From Pontimicrobium sp. SW4 (lineage in GTDB: Bacteria > Bacteroidota > Bacteroidia > Flavobacteriales > Flavobacteriaceae): 64,000 nucleotides of DNA. The position numbers were made by a program, and so were the translations under genes. Below are positions 33,474 to 43,627 of this stretch, one piece after another. How positions within the stretch are numbered: position 1 is the stretch's first letter; the number at the start of each line of letters is the position of its first letter. The DNA lies in the NCBI RefSeq assembly GCF_039954625.1, contig NZ_CP157199.1:2418001-2482000 (forward strand), in the 5' to 3' direction. Below the pieces are notes generated by a model that was not told where the DNA came from, did not search any database, and saw nothing but the letters and a program-made list of their open reading frames with translations.

Positions 33474-33612
33474 ATTGTAAATGTAACTTTAAAAATAGAA
33501 CTATGATGGGTTTTTCGACTAGTGTAATATTAAACTAGACCAACTGAAAACTTCTGTAATTTTGTTCGATTAAGTCAACTTGTTTAATTCTAAAGTCAAA
33601 AAAAACAAGGCA

Positions 33613-33686
33613 TAAAAAAAAGCATCAGTAATCTTCTGAACAAACAGAACATTATACCTGACGCCTTTTAAAAATTGATTAATAGC
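33613..33686 (-). ncRNA. putative small RNA, unit 3
   Basis: Minus strand: TCGAAAAA (33724-33731), 25 bases, TATCTTCG (33691-33698), TTGCTATTAATCAA, outer stem GCGTCAG/CTGATGC (33658-33664 with 33622-33628, one G-T pair), inner stem TTCTG/CAGAA with loop TTTGTT, then eight T (33613-33620). This is the most divergent unit, yet the fold and spacings are kept. Confidence 0.6.
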
Positions 33687-33844
33687 AATTCGAAGATATG
33701 CTATTTTTGGGTTCAAAAATTTTTTTTTCGATAAGAAGTCGTTAAAAAAGATAAAGAGACTTGGATGAATTTTACATAAATAAACATCTCGTTTTATTTA
33801 TTTTTAAAAAGCAACTTAACCATCTCAATCTATGAGATTTAGTA

Positions 33845-34798
33845 TTATTTAAATAAAATATGGGGATGCCTTTGTTGAAGGAGTTCTTTTTTTTCTTCTA
33901 AGCCAGATAGAAATATTTGATACGCTTCAGAATTTGGATTAAATGGTTTATGACTCATCCCTTTTTGAATAACAATAACATCTTCTATCGTTTTAGAGGC
34001 TTCTTTTGAAATCCAAACTTCCTGAAACTTCTCCCAAATATAGTTGATAGCTGTTTGATTTGGATGAATCATGTCTTCGGTATAAAAACGATAATCACGT
34101 AACTCATCCATCATAATTTCGTAGGATGGAAAATAATTAATCTTATTTCTAGGTTCTACAACTTGATGAATTGCTGAAACTAAATGTGATTTACTTCGCG
34201 AATTTTCAATAAAACCATCTTTTAAATGACGGACAGGCGATACTGTAAATAAAATTGAAACCGTATTATTAACACTTTTAATTAATGCTATTATTGATTG
34301 TAAGGATTCCGTGATTTTATCAATAGAAATAAGCTCTTTTAAAAACTGTTTTTGAGGAACTTTATGGCAATTACCTACAATTGTATCTGTTTCAACAAAT
34401 CTATAAACCCAAGATGTTCCTAATGTAATGATAATGTGTGTTGATTCGTAGATTAGTTGATTTGTTAATTTGATTTTTTTACTTAAATCGTTTAACAAGT
34501 CTTCTTTTGAAGCATTACTTAACTTAGAGTGCGCATCATAACAATGCCATTGTTCATTGTGAAAAAAAATATCATCTTCAGTATATTCTTTTTTATTTAT
34601 AGCATTGGTAATTAGCTTTTCAATTGCCAAAGGTTGAAATAAAATACCGAATGGATTTTGAAGATTCTGAAACTTAAAATAGTCTAATTTGTTACCAATA
34701 TTCTCTACAAAACACGAACCTAATAACAATATACTAGAGTTATAATCTATTTGATTATGTTGCTGTGGTTCTAGTGGTATTGTTGTTTGTAGTTTCAT
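33845..34798 (-). CDS. GSCFA domain protein
   Basis: A 317-residue protein with LLLGSCFVENIG near residues 24-35, the motif that names the GSCFA family, followed by NPFGILFQP and ending with DMIHPNQTAINYIW. The Gly-Asp/Ser-type start and the C-terminal Asp-x-x-His pair recall SGNH hydrolases, so it may be an esterase acting on glycans or lipids (inference). It follows alaS by 32 bases that contain palindrome P8. GSCFA next to alaS recurs in flavobacteria, from memory. Confidence 0.85.
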   Translation of the reverse strand: MKLQTTIPLEPQQHNQIDYNSSILLLGSCFVENIGNKLDYFKFQNLQNPFGILFQPLAIEKLITNAINKKEYTEDDIFFHNEQWHCYDAHSKLSNASKEDLLNDLSKKIKLTNQLIYESTHIIITLGTSWVYRFVETDTIVGNCHKVPQKQFLKELISIDKITESLQSIIALIKSVNNTVSILFTVSPVRHLKDGFIENSRSKSHLVSAIHQVVEPRNKINYFPSYEIMMDELRDYRFYTEDMIHPNQTAINYIWEKFQEVWISKEASKTIEDVIVIQKGMSHKPFNPNSEAYQIFLSGLEEKKELLQQRHPHILFK

Positions 34799-34803
34799 AG
34801 TGG

Positions 34804-34824
34804 ATTCCGCATCAAGTGCGGAAT
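34804..34824. repeat. REP-like palindrome (P8)
   Basis: ATTCCGCA-TCAAG-TGCGGAAT, perfect 8-base arms, followed by GACA. It fills the gap between alaS and the GSCFA gene and is the only copy outside the catabolic block. Confidence 0.8.
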
Positions 34825-34830
34825 GACAAG

Positions 34831-37446
34831 TTACTGAATGTATTTTTTTGCTTCAGCTAAAGCCTCATTAATCCCCTTTGGTTTTTTACCACCTGCAGTT
34901 GCAAAGAAAGGCTGTCCTCCACCTCCGCCTTGAATATATTTACCTAATTCTCTAACTACTTGACCAGCATTTAGGTTTCTCTCAGTAACTAACTCTTTGG
35001 ATACATAGCAAGTCAGTAAAGCTTTTCCATCATTTTCAGAACCAAATAGCAAGAATAGATTATTAAACTCACTTCCTAATTCAAAACATAAATCTTTCAT
35101 ACCAGAGGCATCCAAGTCTAATTGTTTTGCTAAAAATTGAACGCCGTTAATTTCTTGCAATTCCCCTTTTAACTCTCCTTTAATATTCTTAGCCTTATCT
35201 TTTAATAAGCTTTCTATTTGCTTTTTTAAATCGGTGTTTTCGTCTTTTAAATCGGAGACAGCTTTCACGGGGTCTTTAGCGTTATTAAGTAAATCTCTAA
35301 TTTCAAAATACGCTCTATTCGTATCAAAATAAAAATCTTTAACAGCATCATTAGTGATAGCTTCTATTCGTCTAACTCCTGATGCGATAGCGCTTTCTGA
35401 GCGAATTTTAAAATGCCAAATGTCTCCTGTATTTTTTACGTGAGTTCCTCCGCATAATTCCATAGATTGTCCAAAACGAATGGTTCTAACTGTATCTCCG
35501 TATTTTTCACCAAACAACGCCATTGCTCCATCTGCAATTGCTTGCTCCATTGGTACATTTCTATTTTCTTCTAAAGGTAATTTTTCGTTAATTCGAGCAT
35601 TTACAAAATTTTCAACATCTCGCAATTGTTCAGTAGTCAATTTGGAAAAATGTGAAAAATCAAATCGTAAATACTTAGAATGTACCGCACTTCCTTTTTG
35701 CTCAACATGGTCACCTAGAACTTCTCTTAAAGCTTGATGCAATAAATGTGTTGCTGTATGATTAGCCTCAGTTCTTTGACGCTGTTTCGCATCTACTACT
35801 GCTTTGAAAGTTTCTAATAAATAATCTGGTAAGTTTTTAGTAAAATGAATGATGACATTGTTTTCTTTCTTTGTGTCTAAAATATAAACCACATCGCCAT
35901 GTGTATCTTCCAAATAGCCTTTATCTCCTACTTGACCACCACCTTCTGCATAAAAAGGTGTTAAATTGAATACCAATTGATACATTTCACCATCTTTTTT
36001 AGAGGTTACTTTTCGGTATCTTGTGATTTTCACATTTGCTTCTAAAGCATCATAACCTATAAACTCTTGTTCAGCATCATCAACTAGAACTGTCCAATCG
36101 TCTGTTGACATTTCGCTTGCAGCTCGTGATCTGTTTTTTTGTTTTTGAAGTTGCTCATTAAAGCCTTCTTCATCTAATTTCAATCCTTTTTCAGAAAGAA
36201 TTAAAGCTGTTAAATCTATTGGAAAACCATAGGTATCATATAACTCAAAAGCCTTTTCTCCAGAAACAGTATTTCCTTTAGTTTCCTTAACAATGCCATT
36301 TAATAATACTAAACCTTGATCGAGTGTTCTTAAAAAAGAAGCTTCTTCTTCTTTAATTACGTTTTCAATTAATTGTTTTTGAGATTTTAATTCAGGAAAT
36401 GCTTTTCCCATTTTTTTACTCAACACATCAACCAATCTATAAATAAAAGGCTCTTTTTTATCTAAAAAAGTGAAACCATAGCGTACAGCTCTACGTAAAA
36501 TACGTCGTATTACATAACCTGCACCAGTGTTGCTTGGTAATTGCCCATCAGCAATAGAAAATGCAACTGCACGAACATGGTCCGAAATTACACGAATTGC
36601 TATATCTACCTCATTATTTTTTCCATAATCCTTGTCAGTTATAGTTTCAATCTCGCGAATTATTGGTGTAAACACATCTGTATCATAATTAGATTTTACA
36701 TCCTGTAATACCATACATAAACGCTCAAATCCCATTCCTGTATCAATATGTTTATTAGGCAATACTTCAAGTGAACCATTTGCTTTTCGATTGTATTGCA
36801 TAAAGACTAGATTCCAAATCTCAACCACTTGAGGATGGTCCATATTTACCAAAGATTTTCCATCAATCTTTGCTTTTTCTTCATCCGAACGAATATCTAC
36901 ATGTATTTCACTACAAGGTCCACAAGGTCCTTGATCTCCCATTTCCCAGAAATTATCTTTCTTATTTCCTTTCAAAATGCGATCTTCAGATATGTATTGT
37001 TTCCAAATATCGTAAGCTTCAGTATCCATTTTTAAATTATCCGCATCATCACTTCCTTCAAAAACAGTCACATATAAAACATCTTTATCTATACCATAAA
37101 CCTCAGTCAATAATTCCCAAGACCAAGCAATAGCTTCATTTTTAAAATAATCACCAAAACTCCAGTTACCAAGCATTTCAAACAATGTATGATGGTATGT
37201 GTCATAACCAACTTCTTCTAAATCATTATGTTTTCCAGAAACACGTAGACACTTTTGAGAATCAGCAATTCGATTGTTTTTTGGCTGCGCATTTCCTAAA
37301 AAGTATTCTTTAAAAGGCGCCATTCCCGAATTAACAAACATAAGCGTAGGATCATTTTTAACAACCATTGGTGCAGATGCTACAATGCTGTGTTTTTTGC
37401 TTTCAAAAAAATCCAAAAATTTCTGTCGTACGTCTTGAGACTTCAT
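34831..37446 (-). CDS. alaS: alanine-tRNA ligase
   Basis: An 871-residue synthetase of normal length. The class II catalytic core occupies about residues 1-240 ([33 protein letters not shown]), the editing domain carries [11 protein letters not shown] and [10 protein letters not shown], and the C-Ala region ends with [15 protein letters not shown]. It charges tRNA-Ala and deacylates Ser- and Gly-tRNA-Ala. It is divergent from the M23 peptidase gene. Confidence 0.97.
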   Translation of the reverse strand: MKSQDVRQKFLDFFESKKHSIVASAPMVVKNDPTLMFVNSGMAPFKEYFLGNAQPKNNRIADSQKCLRVSGKHNDLEEVGYDTYHHTLFEMLGNWSFGDYFKNEAIAWSWELLTEVYGIDKDVLYVTVFEGSDDADNLKMDTEAYDIWKQYISEDRILKGNKKDNFWEMGDQGPCGPCSEIHVDIRSDEEKAKIDGKSLVNMDHPQVVEIWNLVFMQYNRKANGSLEVLPNKHIDTGMGFERLCMVLQDVKSNYDTDVFTPIIREIETITDKDYGKNNEVDIAIRVISDHVRAVAFSIADGQLPSNTGAGYVIRRILRRAVRYGFTFLDKKEPFIYRLVDVLSKKMGKAFPELKSQKQLIENVIKEEEASFLRTLDQGLVLLNGIVKETKGNTVSGEKAFELYDTYGFPIDLTALILSEKGLKLDEEGFNEQLQKQKNRSRAASEMSTDDWTVLVDDAEQEFIGYDALEANVKITRYRKVTSKKDGEMYQLVFNLTPFYAEGGGQVGDKGYLEDTHGDVVYILDTKKENNVIIHFTKNLPDYLLETFKAVVDAKQRQRTEANHTATHLLHQALREVLGDHVEQKGSAVHSKYLRFDFSHFSKLTTEQLRDVENFVNARINEKLPLEENRNVPMEQAIADGAMALFGEKYGDTVRTIRFGQSMELCGGTHVKNTGDIWHFKIRSESAIASGVRRIEAITNDAVKDFYFDTNRAYFEIRDLLNNAKDPVKAVSDLKDENTDLKKQIESLLKDKAKNIKGELKGELQEINGVQFLAKQLDLDASGMKDLCFELGSEFNNLFLLFGSENDGKALLTCYVSKELVTERNLNAGQVVRELGKYIQGGGGGQPFFATAGGKKPKGINEALAEAKKYIQ

Positions 37447-37477
37447 ATATAGTTGTTAATAACCTGTTTGATGTAAA

Positions 37478-37509
37478 TTGCTCTAAATGTGAAACAATTT
37501 ATATATTTG
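37478..37509 (+). promoter_or_regulatory. promoter of the M23 peptidase/MerR operon
   Basis: TTG at 37478-37480, 21 bases, TATATTTG at 37502-37509. The ATG follows 43 bases downstream. Same spacing as the phenylalanine hydroxylase promoter. Confidence 0.6.
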
Positions 37510-37552
37510 TTCTTCGTTCTATTAATCCTGCAAAAATAGAATATTTTAAGAT

Positions 37553-38524
37553 ATGTCTAAAGTAAAATATTATTACGATTCAGAAACACTTTCATACAGG
37601 AAAGTAGTACGTAGAAAAAGAACTACTGCTAAGTATATTTTTATGTTCTTATTAGGATCTGCCTTGTTTGGTTTTATGTTTGTATTTATCGCTAGTCAGT
37701 ATTTTGAATCTCCAAAAGAGAAAGCTTTAGCAAGAGAATTGCAAAACATGCAATTTCAATATGAATTGTTAGACAAAAAAATGGATGAAGCTGAGTCAGT
37801 TTTAGCAAACGTCGAAGAACGAGACAATGCTATTTATAGGCTCTATTTTGAAGCAAATCCAATACCAAATGAACAAAGACGTCAAGGTTTTGGAGGAATT
37901 AATCGATACAAACAATTTGAGGGTTATGATAATTCAAAACTAATTATTGATGCTAATCGACGTATTGATATTATTCAAAAACAAATTGTGGTACAATCTA
38001 AATCATTAGATGAAATTGCTGTATTAGCAGAGGATAAAGAAAAGTTTTTAGCAACTATTCCAGCTATTCAACCTGTAAACAACGAAGAACTAACACGTAT
38101 GGCTTCTGGTTATGGTTATAGAACTGATCCTTTTACCAAGGTTAGAAAATTTCATTATGGTATGGATTTTACTGCACCCAGAGGCACACCAATTTATGCT
38201 ACTGGAGATGGTGTTGTAAAACGTGCTGATTCAGGAGCAACAGGATATGGTAAACATATACGTATAGACCATGGTTATGGTTATGTTAGTTTGTATGCGC
38301 ATCTTTATAAGTATAACGTAAAGAAAAATCAAAAGGTAAAACGAGGTGATCTTATTGGTTTTGTTGGTAGTACTGGAAGGTCAGAAGCACCTCATTTACA
38401 TTATGAAATATTTAAAGATGGTGTAAGAATTAATCCAATAAATTTCTACTATGGAAATTTATCTGCAAAAGAATTTAGTGAGCTTTTAGCAAAAGCATCC
38501 TTAGAAAACCAATCCCTAGACTAA
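37553..38524 (+). CDS. M23 family metallopeptidase, membrane anchored
   Basis: A 323-residue protein with one transmembrane helix (about residues 28-48), a coiled-coil stretch (about 55-90, ALARELQNMQFQYELLDKKM), and a C-terminal LytM/M23 domain with HYGMDF and HLHYEIF, giving the zinc ligands His-x3-Asp and HxH. It would cleave peptidoglycan cross-bridges from the periplasmic side of the inner membrane. Its stop overlaps the MerR start by one base. Confidence 0.93.
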   Translation: MSKVKYYYDSETLSYRKVVRRKRTTAKYIFMFLLGSALFGFMFVFIASQYFESPKEKALARELQNMQFQYELLDKKMDEAESVLANVEERDNAIYRLYFEANPIPNEQRRQGFGGINRYKQFEGYDNSKLIIDANRRIDIIQKQIVVQSKSLDEIAVLAEDKEKFLATIPAIQPVNNEELTRMASGYGYRTDPFTKVRKFHYGMDFTAPRGTPIYATGDGVVKRADSGATGYGKHIRIDHGYGYVSLYAHLYKYNVKKNQKVKRGDLIGFVGSTGRSEAPHLHYEIFKDGVRINPINFYYGNLSAKEFSELLAKASLENQSLD

Positions 38525-38853
38525 TGTATGTAGAACTCCCAGAAAAACGGTATTACGGAATTGGTGAAGTTGCCAAAGCATTTGATGTAAATACATCATT
38601 AATCCGTTTTTGGGAAAAAGAGTTCGATATTCTTAAGCCTAAAAAGAATGCTAAAGGGAATCGTAAATTCACTCCTGAGGATATAAAAAACCTTAAGTTC
38701 ATTTACCATCTTGTAAAAGAACGTGGATTTACTTTAGAAGGTGCAAAAACCCACTTAAAAGAAGAAAAAAAACAGTCTTTAGATAACTTTGAGATTATCA
38801 ATAAGTTGGAAGCTGTAAAAAATCAGTTAATCAAATTAAAAAATAATTTGTAG
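38524..38853 (+). CDS. MerR family transcriptional regulator
   Basis: A 109-residue MerR protein: helix-turn-helix YYGIGEVAKAFDVNTSLIRFWEKEF (about residues 10-34), wing KGNRKFTPEDIKNLKFI, and a short C-terminal helix. It lacks metal-binding cysteines. Translational coupling to the M23 peptidase gene suggests linked cell-envelope control; many Bacteroidota carry this pair, from memory. It converges on the beta-barrel gene with only 5 bases between stops. Confidence 0.9.
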   Translation: MYVELPEKRYYGIGEVAKAFDVNTSLIRFWEKEFDILKPKKNAKGNRKFTPEDIKNLKFIYHLVKERGFTLEGAKTHLKEEKKQSLDNFEIINKLEAVKNQLIKLKNNL

Positions 38854-38858
38854 CTTTT

Positions 38859-41657
38859 TTAATGTCTCATCATTCTAAAACTCCCTCTTCCACGACCACT
38901 TTGATTAGCTTGTGGCCCTAAACTGTTAAATTTCCAGCTAAAACTTAGCATAAAGTAACGTTGCAGTACAGTACTTTGCGAATCTTGTATGTAATTAGCG
39001 GTTGCAATTCTTCTAGCATTTGTATTTTGATTTAATAAATCGTAAGCTTTTATGGTAATTGCTCCTTGGTCTTTTAAAACTGAATACGCCAATGTTGAGT
39101 TCCATGACCATGCGCTTTTTTGAAAACCTGATGCAATTTGAGGGTTGTAATTAAAGCTTATATCATTACGCCATTCAACCTTTTTAGGAACCGTCGTTGT
39201 TGTTCGAATCCCAACTGTATGACTAGCAAATTCTTGATTTTTAAAATTCGTTAAGTCAAATCTATTTCTAGTAAATGATATGTTATAACTAGGGCTTAAT
39301 TCCATAATATCTTTCCAAGTAAAAGTAAGTCCTAAACTTGGAGATAAAGAAGTGTTATTTGATGCATATTTCTCACCATTATTAAAGTTAATATTTTTAT
39401 TAACTCCAGTTGATAAACCTACTCTATATTTAACCGTTTTTAAAGTGTCTATTTTAATCGTTTTACTATAACTAACACTTCCATTTACATTGTATGCTCC
39501 ATCAACATTTGCGTAAGTTGTATTTCTAACAAAATTCTCATCAATAGTAGTATTTGTAACTACTTGATTATTTCTAAAATTAGTGCTAAAATGACCAAAA
39601 AAGCCTGTTCCTTTTTGAAAATCAAATGCATTATAATATAAATACAAATTGTGATTATTACTTGGTTCAAGGTTTGGATTTCCAGTAACGGTATTTAATG
39701 GATCTGATACATCTTGAAAAGGCTGCAATTGCGATAAATCTGGTGAATTATTACTTAATCTATACCCAAAATTAACTGAAGATTTAGTGCTAAATCTATA
39801 TCTTAAATTTGAACGTATTTCTACAGCTTCAAAATCTTCCTCTAAACTTAAATTAGGTCTTAAAAAGTCTTTGTTTTGTAGGCTTCTAAATACATAACGC
39901 GTTTCAAAACTTGTAAATAATTTATCCTTTCGATAACTAAGCTTAACAGAAGGTGTATTTGTCTTATTAATATATTCAAAATCTGTACTCAAATCTGTAT
40001 TAAAAGTTGTGTAATCTTGAGTTCCAGAATCAAAATCATAGGTACTTACTTCATTTTCGCGTTTACTGTTGTTCAAACTATATTTTAAGTCTAAATAAAG
40101 TTCTTTACCATTTATTGGCAATCTATAATTAAGGCTTGTTGAAAACCCTTTTGAGACTCTGTTACCATCTGTAAATTGATCTCTTATTATATCCTCTGGA
40201 GCAGTTCCGTAAATATTTGTCGTTGAGTTTAAATAATCGTCAGTTTCAGTAGAATTATAATCATTATTTAAACTAAATCTTAAAAAAGCGCCATTACTAC
40301 CAAATCTCTTAGTTATATCTAACTCATTACTAAAGTCCTTCCCTATAGTTTCAACAAATGAAGAAGAACTCGATTCATTTGTTAAAACATCTCCCTCATC
40401 TCTTGATGCTTCACTACTAGAAAACTCCCTTTTACTATTAGTCGCATTGAAAGATGGTTCGATATCTATTCTAAATGTTGAATCTACTTCTATTTCAAAC
40501 TCTAAATTTGCTCTGTGGCTATCGCTTTCTCTATAAGAATTTGAGCTGGAATTTGTGTAGTATCTTGAATCTGGAAGGATATTCTCCCTTTCAGTCGTAC
40601 TCTCATTCTCTAAGTTACTTTTTGAATAAAAATAATCTGCTGACACATCTATCTTTTCTCCAATTTTATCGGCATAATTTGCACCATAATTTTGAGAAGT
40701 CGTAATACCTTGGCCTCCACCAAAACTACGTCCGCCAATGCTAAATGATTGCCCTCCTCCACTACTAGTAAAAGAAACACTTCCTCTTCCAAACATTTTA
40801 GTAATCTCCCCAAAACTAAATCCAGCAGAGTTTGTGTTATTGCCTCCAGCTAACACGCTTAAACGCTGATCATTATCAAAAACATTGAGCATTCCAGCAA
40901 ATTCATATCTCTCATCTGTTCCAGCTCCTGCTGACAAGCGCCCAAAAACACCTTTATTTTTATCTTCTTTTATAGTAAGATTAATCGTTTTATTTTCTTT
41001 ATCGCCTTCTTCTCCTGCAAATGCTTCTGCTTTAGTTTTTGTATCCGTAATTTGAACTTTACTAATAAGCTCTTTGGTTAAATTTCTAGTTGTAATTGTG
41101 GGGTCGTTACCAAAGAAAGGTTTTCCATTCACCAAAATTTTGTTTACTTCTTTACCATTAACTGAAATCTTACCTTCTTCATCAACTTCAACCCCTGGTA
41201 ATTGCTTTAGTAGATCTTCTACATTAGCATCCCTCTTGGTTTTAAAAGAGGCCACATTAAACTCTAAGGTGTCTTTTTTTACAGTAATTGGTGCTCTTGA
41301 AGTTACAACCACTTCATCCAAAGCATTATCATCTGTCTGTAGTTTTATCGCGTCAAGATTTATAGTTTCTTTATCAAGTACAATTTTTTGCTTGTGTGTT
41401 CTATAACCTACATAAGAAATAAATAAGTTTAAGTCTTTATCGAATGATTTTCCTTCTAAAGTGAATTTCCCATCTTTATCACTTATAGTATAAGTAATTA
41501 GAGTACTATCCTTTATTCTTTCAAGATGAACAGTTGCCGATTCTAAGGGCGTACTTTCTGCTTCAGAAATAATTGTTCCAGAAATTTTAAATTCTTTAGA
41601 TTGTGCGTTAGTAAATAGTGCACAAAAAATTGCAAGTACAAAAAGAAATTGTTTCAT
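38859..41657 (-). CDS. outer-membrane beta-barrel family protein with CarboxypepD_reg-like domain
   Basis: A 932-residue outer-membrane protein. A signal peptide (residues 1-18, ending NAQS) precedes a carboxypeptidase-regulatory-like domain (about 22-105), a TonB plug-like region (about 115-225, LDEVVVTSRAPITVKKDTL and PGVEVDEEGKISVNGK) and a barrel of about 600 residues with a Gly/Ser/Phe-rich loop near 295-320. Members of this OMP_b-brl_3 group are TonB-receptor relatives with unknown cargo. There is no adjacent SusD. The C-terminus GRGRGSFRMMRH is unusual in being basic and not ending in an aromatic residue. Confidence 0.88.
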   Translation of the reverse strand: MKQFLFVLAIFCALFTNAQSKEFKISGTIISEAESTPLESATVHLERIKDSTLITYTISDKDGKFTLEGKSFDKDLNLFISYVGYRTHKQKIVLDKETINLDAIKLQTDDNALDEVVVTSRAPITVKKDTLEFNVASFKTKRDANVEDLLKQLPGVEVDEEGKISVNGKEVNKILVNGKPFFGNDPTITTRNLTKELISKVQITDTKTKAEAFAGEEGDKENKTINLTIKEDKNKGVFGRLSAGAGTDERYEFAGMLNVFDNDQRLSVLAGGNNTNSAGFSFGEITKMFGRGSVSFTSSGGGQSFSIGGRSFGGGQGITTSQNYGANYADKIGEKIDVSADYFYSKSNLENESTTERENILPDSRYYTNSSSNSYRESDSHRANLEFEIEVDSTFRIDIEPSFNATNSKREFSSSEASRDEGDVLTNESSSSSFVETIGKDFSNELDITKRFGSNGAFLRFSLNNDYNSTETDDYLNSTTNIYGTAPEDIIRDQFTDGNRVSKGFSTSLNYRLPINGKELYLDLKYSLNNSKRENEVSTYDFDSGTQDYTTFNTDLSTDFEYINKTNTPSVKLSYRKDKLFTSFETRYVFRSLQNKDFLRPNLSLEEDFEAVEIRSNLRYRFSTKSSVNFGYRLSNNSPDLSQLQPFQDVSDPLNTVTGNPNLEPSNNHNLYLYYNAFDFQKGTGFFGHFSTNFRNNQVVTNTTIDENFVRNTTYANVDGAYNVNGSVSYSKTIKIDTLKTVKYRVGLSTGVNKNINFNNGEKYASNNTSLSPSLGLTFTWKDIMELSPSYNISFTRNRFDLTNFKNQEFASHTVGIRTTTTVPKKVEWRNDISFNYNPQIASGFQKSAWSWNSTLAYSVLKDQGAITIKAYDLLNQNTNARRIATANYIQDSQSTVLQRYFMLSFSWKFNSLGPQANQSGRGRGSFRMMRH

Positions 41658-41747
41658 TAGTAAGGTTGGTAATTAATTTTACTAGGCGAAAGTATATTAA
41701 TTATCGTGTGAATTTTCTTAAAGAAATGATAATTTTATCTTAAAAAA

Positions 41748-43052
41748 CTATTTCTTTCTCATGTAGACACTTACTGGAACTCCATGAAAATCAAAATGTT
41801 CTCTTAACTTATTTTCTAGAAAACGCTTATAAGGTTCTTTTACATACTGAGGAAGGTTACAAAAAAACGCAAACTGCGGTTGCGGTGTAGGCAACTGCAT
41901 AATGTACTTTATTTTTACAAATTTACCTTTATAGGCAGGTGGTGGATAATTCTCAATTATTGGCAACAATACATCATTCAATACACTTGTTTTAATACGC
42001 TTCGTTCTGTTTTTGTATACCTCAACAGCAGTTTCAATAGCTTTGAAAATTCGTTGCTTTGTTAATGCAGAAATAAACACAATTGGCACGTCTGTAAATG
42101 GCTCTATTTGTTGACGAATATACTTTTCAAAATCCTTAGTTGTTTTATTATCTTTTTCAACTAAATCCCATTTATTAACAAGTATCACTATCCCTTTTCT
42201 GTTACGTTCAGCTAGCCAAAATATATTTTGAACTTGACCATCAAAACCTCTAGTTGCATCACAAACTAACAAACAAACATCAGCATGCTCAATCGCTCTT
42301 ACGCTTCGCATCACTGAATAGAACTCTAAGTTTTCCTTTACTTTAGCTTTTCTACGAATTCCTGCAGTATCAACAAGATTAAACTCAAAACCAAATCGAT
42401 TATACCTTGTATCAATAGAGTCTCTTGTGGTTCCAGCAATATCTGTAACAATGTATCGATCTTCTCCTATCAACGCATTTATGAATGATGATTTTCCAGC
42501 ATTTGGACGACCAACAACGGCAAATCGAGGAAGTTCATTTTCTTCAACTTCTTCTTGCTCTGGAAGAGCTTCAACTAAGGCATCCAGCAAATCTCCAGTT
42601 CCACTACCATTTATACTCGCTATAGTAAAATACTCTCCAAGGCCTAAAGAATAAAACTCAACAGCATCTTCAGCTCTTTTACCATTATCTACTTTATTAA
42701 TGACTAAAAAAACAGGTTTATCAACTTTTCGTAGCAATTTAGCAACATCTTCGTCCATCCCAGTAACTCCAGACTCTACATCGACCATAAAGATAATAGC
42801 GTCTGCTTCATCAATCGCTAACTCAACTTGCTTGTCTATTTCAGCTTCAAAAACATCATCACTTCCTTTTACATAACCTCCAGTATCAATCAACGAAAAT
42901 TCCTTTCCATTCCAGTCACTCTTCCCATAATGCCTATCTCTAGTCACTCCACTAACAGCATCAACAATTGCTTCTCGCCTTTGAATTAAACGATTAAAAA
43001 AAGTTGATTTCCCTACATTAGGACGTCCTACTATTGCAACAATATTTCCCAT
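41748..43052 (-). CDS. der: ribosome biogenesis GTPase Der
   Basis: A 434-residue protein with two tandem G domains (GRPNVGKST at about 9-17 and GRPNAGKSS at about 181-189; NKVD and NKWD specificity motifs) and a C-terminal KH-like domain. It acts in assembly of the large ribosomal subunit. Length is typical. It is divergent from the small membrane protein gene at 43129. Confidence 0.97.
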   Translation of the reverse strand: MGNIVAIVGRPNVGKSTFFNRLIQRREAIVDAVSGVTRDRHYGKSDWNGKEFSLIDTGGYVKGSDDVFEAEIDKQVELAIDEADAIIFMVDVESGVTGMDEDVAKLLRKVDKPVFLVINKVDNGKRAEDAVEFYSLGLGEYFTIASINGSGTGDLLDALVEALPEQEEVEENELPRFAVVGRPNAGKSSFINALIGEDRYIVTDIAGTTRDSIDTRYNRFGFEFNLVDTAGIRRKAKVKENLEFYSVMRSVRAIEHADVCLLVCDATRGFDGQVQNIFWLAERNRKGIVILVNKWDLVEKDNKTTKDFEKYIRQQIEPFTDVPIVFISALTKQRIFKAIETAVEVYKNRTKRIKTSVLNDVLLPIIENYPPPAYKGKFVKIKYIMQLPTPQPQFAFFCNLPQYVKEPYKRFLENKLREHFDFHGVPVSVYMRKK

Positions 43053-43128
43053 ATCTTAAAATATTCTGCAAAGGTAGTGTTTCCTTATTGAAAAAAAACA
43101 GTAAATTCAGCAGATAATTTAATTAGAG

Positions 43129-43626
43129 ATGTCTCTAAACAACGACATAGTATTACGCCCAAGGTTTAAAATTGAACTTAAAAAAAATAATCAAGAAGTT
43201 TTAAAGGTTTTTGAAGAAGCCAAAAAAACTCAAAAAGATTTTATTGTATCTAGAGTTGATGACCATGTATTTATAAAAATTCCTAAGGCTGACCAACATT
43301 TTTGGTCACCACAACTACACCTAGAAATCATTGAGATTGATAACAACTCTAGTCGCTTGTTTGGCTTATTTGGACCTAATCCAACCGTATGGACTATGTT
43401 CATGTTTTTTCACTTTATTGTTGCTGGTCTATTTATTGGCTTTGGAATTTGGGCATACACAAACTGGACTTTAAAAACCGATTTTGCCATTCAATTATTT
43501 GTCGCCATACTAATGATTGTTTTATGGGTTGCACTCTATTTTGGAGGCCGTTTAGGAAAAGCAACTGGAAGAGATCAAATGGTACTCCTGCATAATTTTA
43601 TGAATAGTTTACTCTATAGCAAATAG
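43129..43626 (+). CDS. two-helix membrane protein of unknown function
   Basis: A 165-residue protein with a soluble N-terminal half (residues 1-80, KIELKKNNQEVLKVFEEAKK) followed by two transmembrane helices (about 87-110 and 122-143) and a short tail GRDQMVLLHNFMNSLLY. No catalytic motif is seen. It lies between der and the DUF3179 gene, converging with the latter with a one-base gap. I do not recognise the family. Confidence 0.7.
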   Translation: MSLNNDIVLRPRFKIELKKNNQEVLKVFEEAKKTQKDFIVSRVDDHVFIKIPKADQHFWSPQLHLEIIEIDNNSSRLFGLFGPNPTVWTMFMFFHFIVAGLFIGFGIWAYTNWTLKTDFAIQLFVAILMIVLWVALYFGGRLGKATGRDQMVLLHNFMNSLLYSK

Positions 43627-43627
43627 T

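Larger units (their letters stand above)
33135..33844 (-). other. 700-bp gene-free locus holding three tandem small-RNA units
   Basis: No open frame of note is present. On the minus strand three units of about 205-235 bp repeat the order: TCGAAAAA box, 25 bases, TAnnTT-type -7 box, a conserved 5' segment TGCTATTAATCAA, a two-tier hairpin and a T run. Units 1 and 2 are alike over most of their length; unit 3 keeps only the boxes, the 5' segment and the fold. Between units 1 and 2 there is an extra hairpin TTTCAAATT-TAAG-AATTTGAAA (33372-33393). The stretch 33735-33844 holds no further unit. Confidence 0.7.

Noticed and set aside
33172..33700. The three hairpins as integron attC sites or a CRISPR array
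   Set aside because: There is no integrase or cas gene, the units do not flank open frames, the spacing is irregular, and each ends in a T run as a terminator would.
38854..38858. Missing terminator between the MerR gene and the beta-barrel gene as a sign of truncation
   Set aside because: Both proteins are full length; convergent genes with 5 bases between stops are common in compact genomes.
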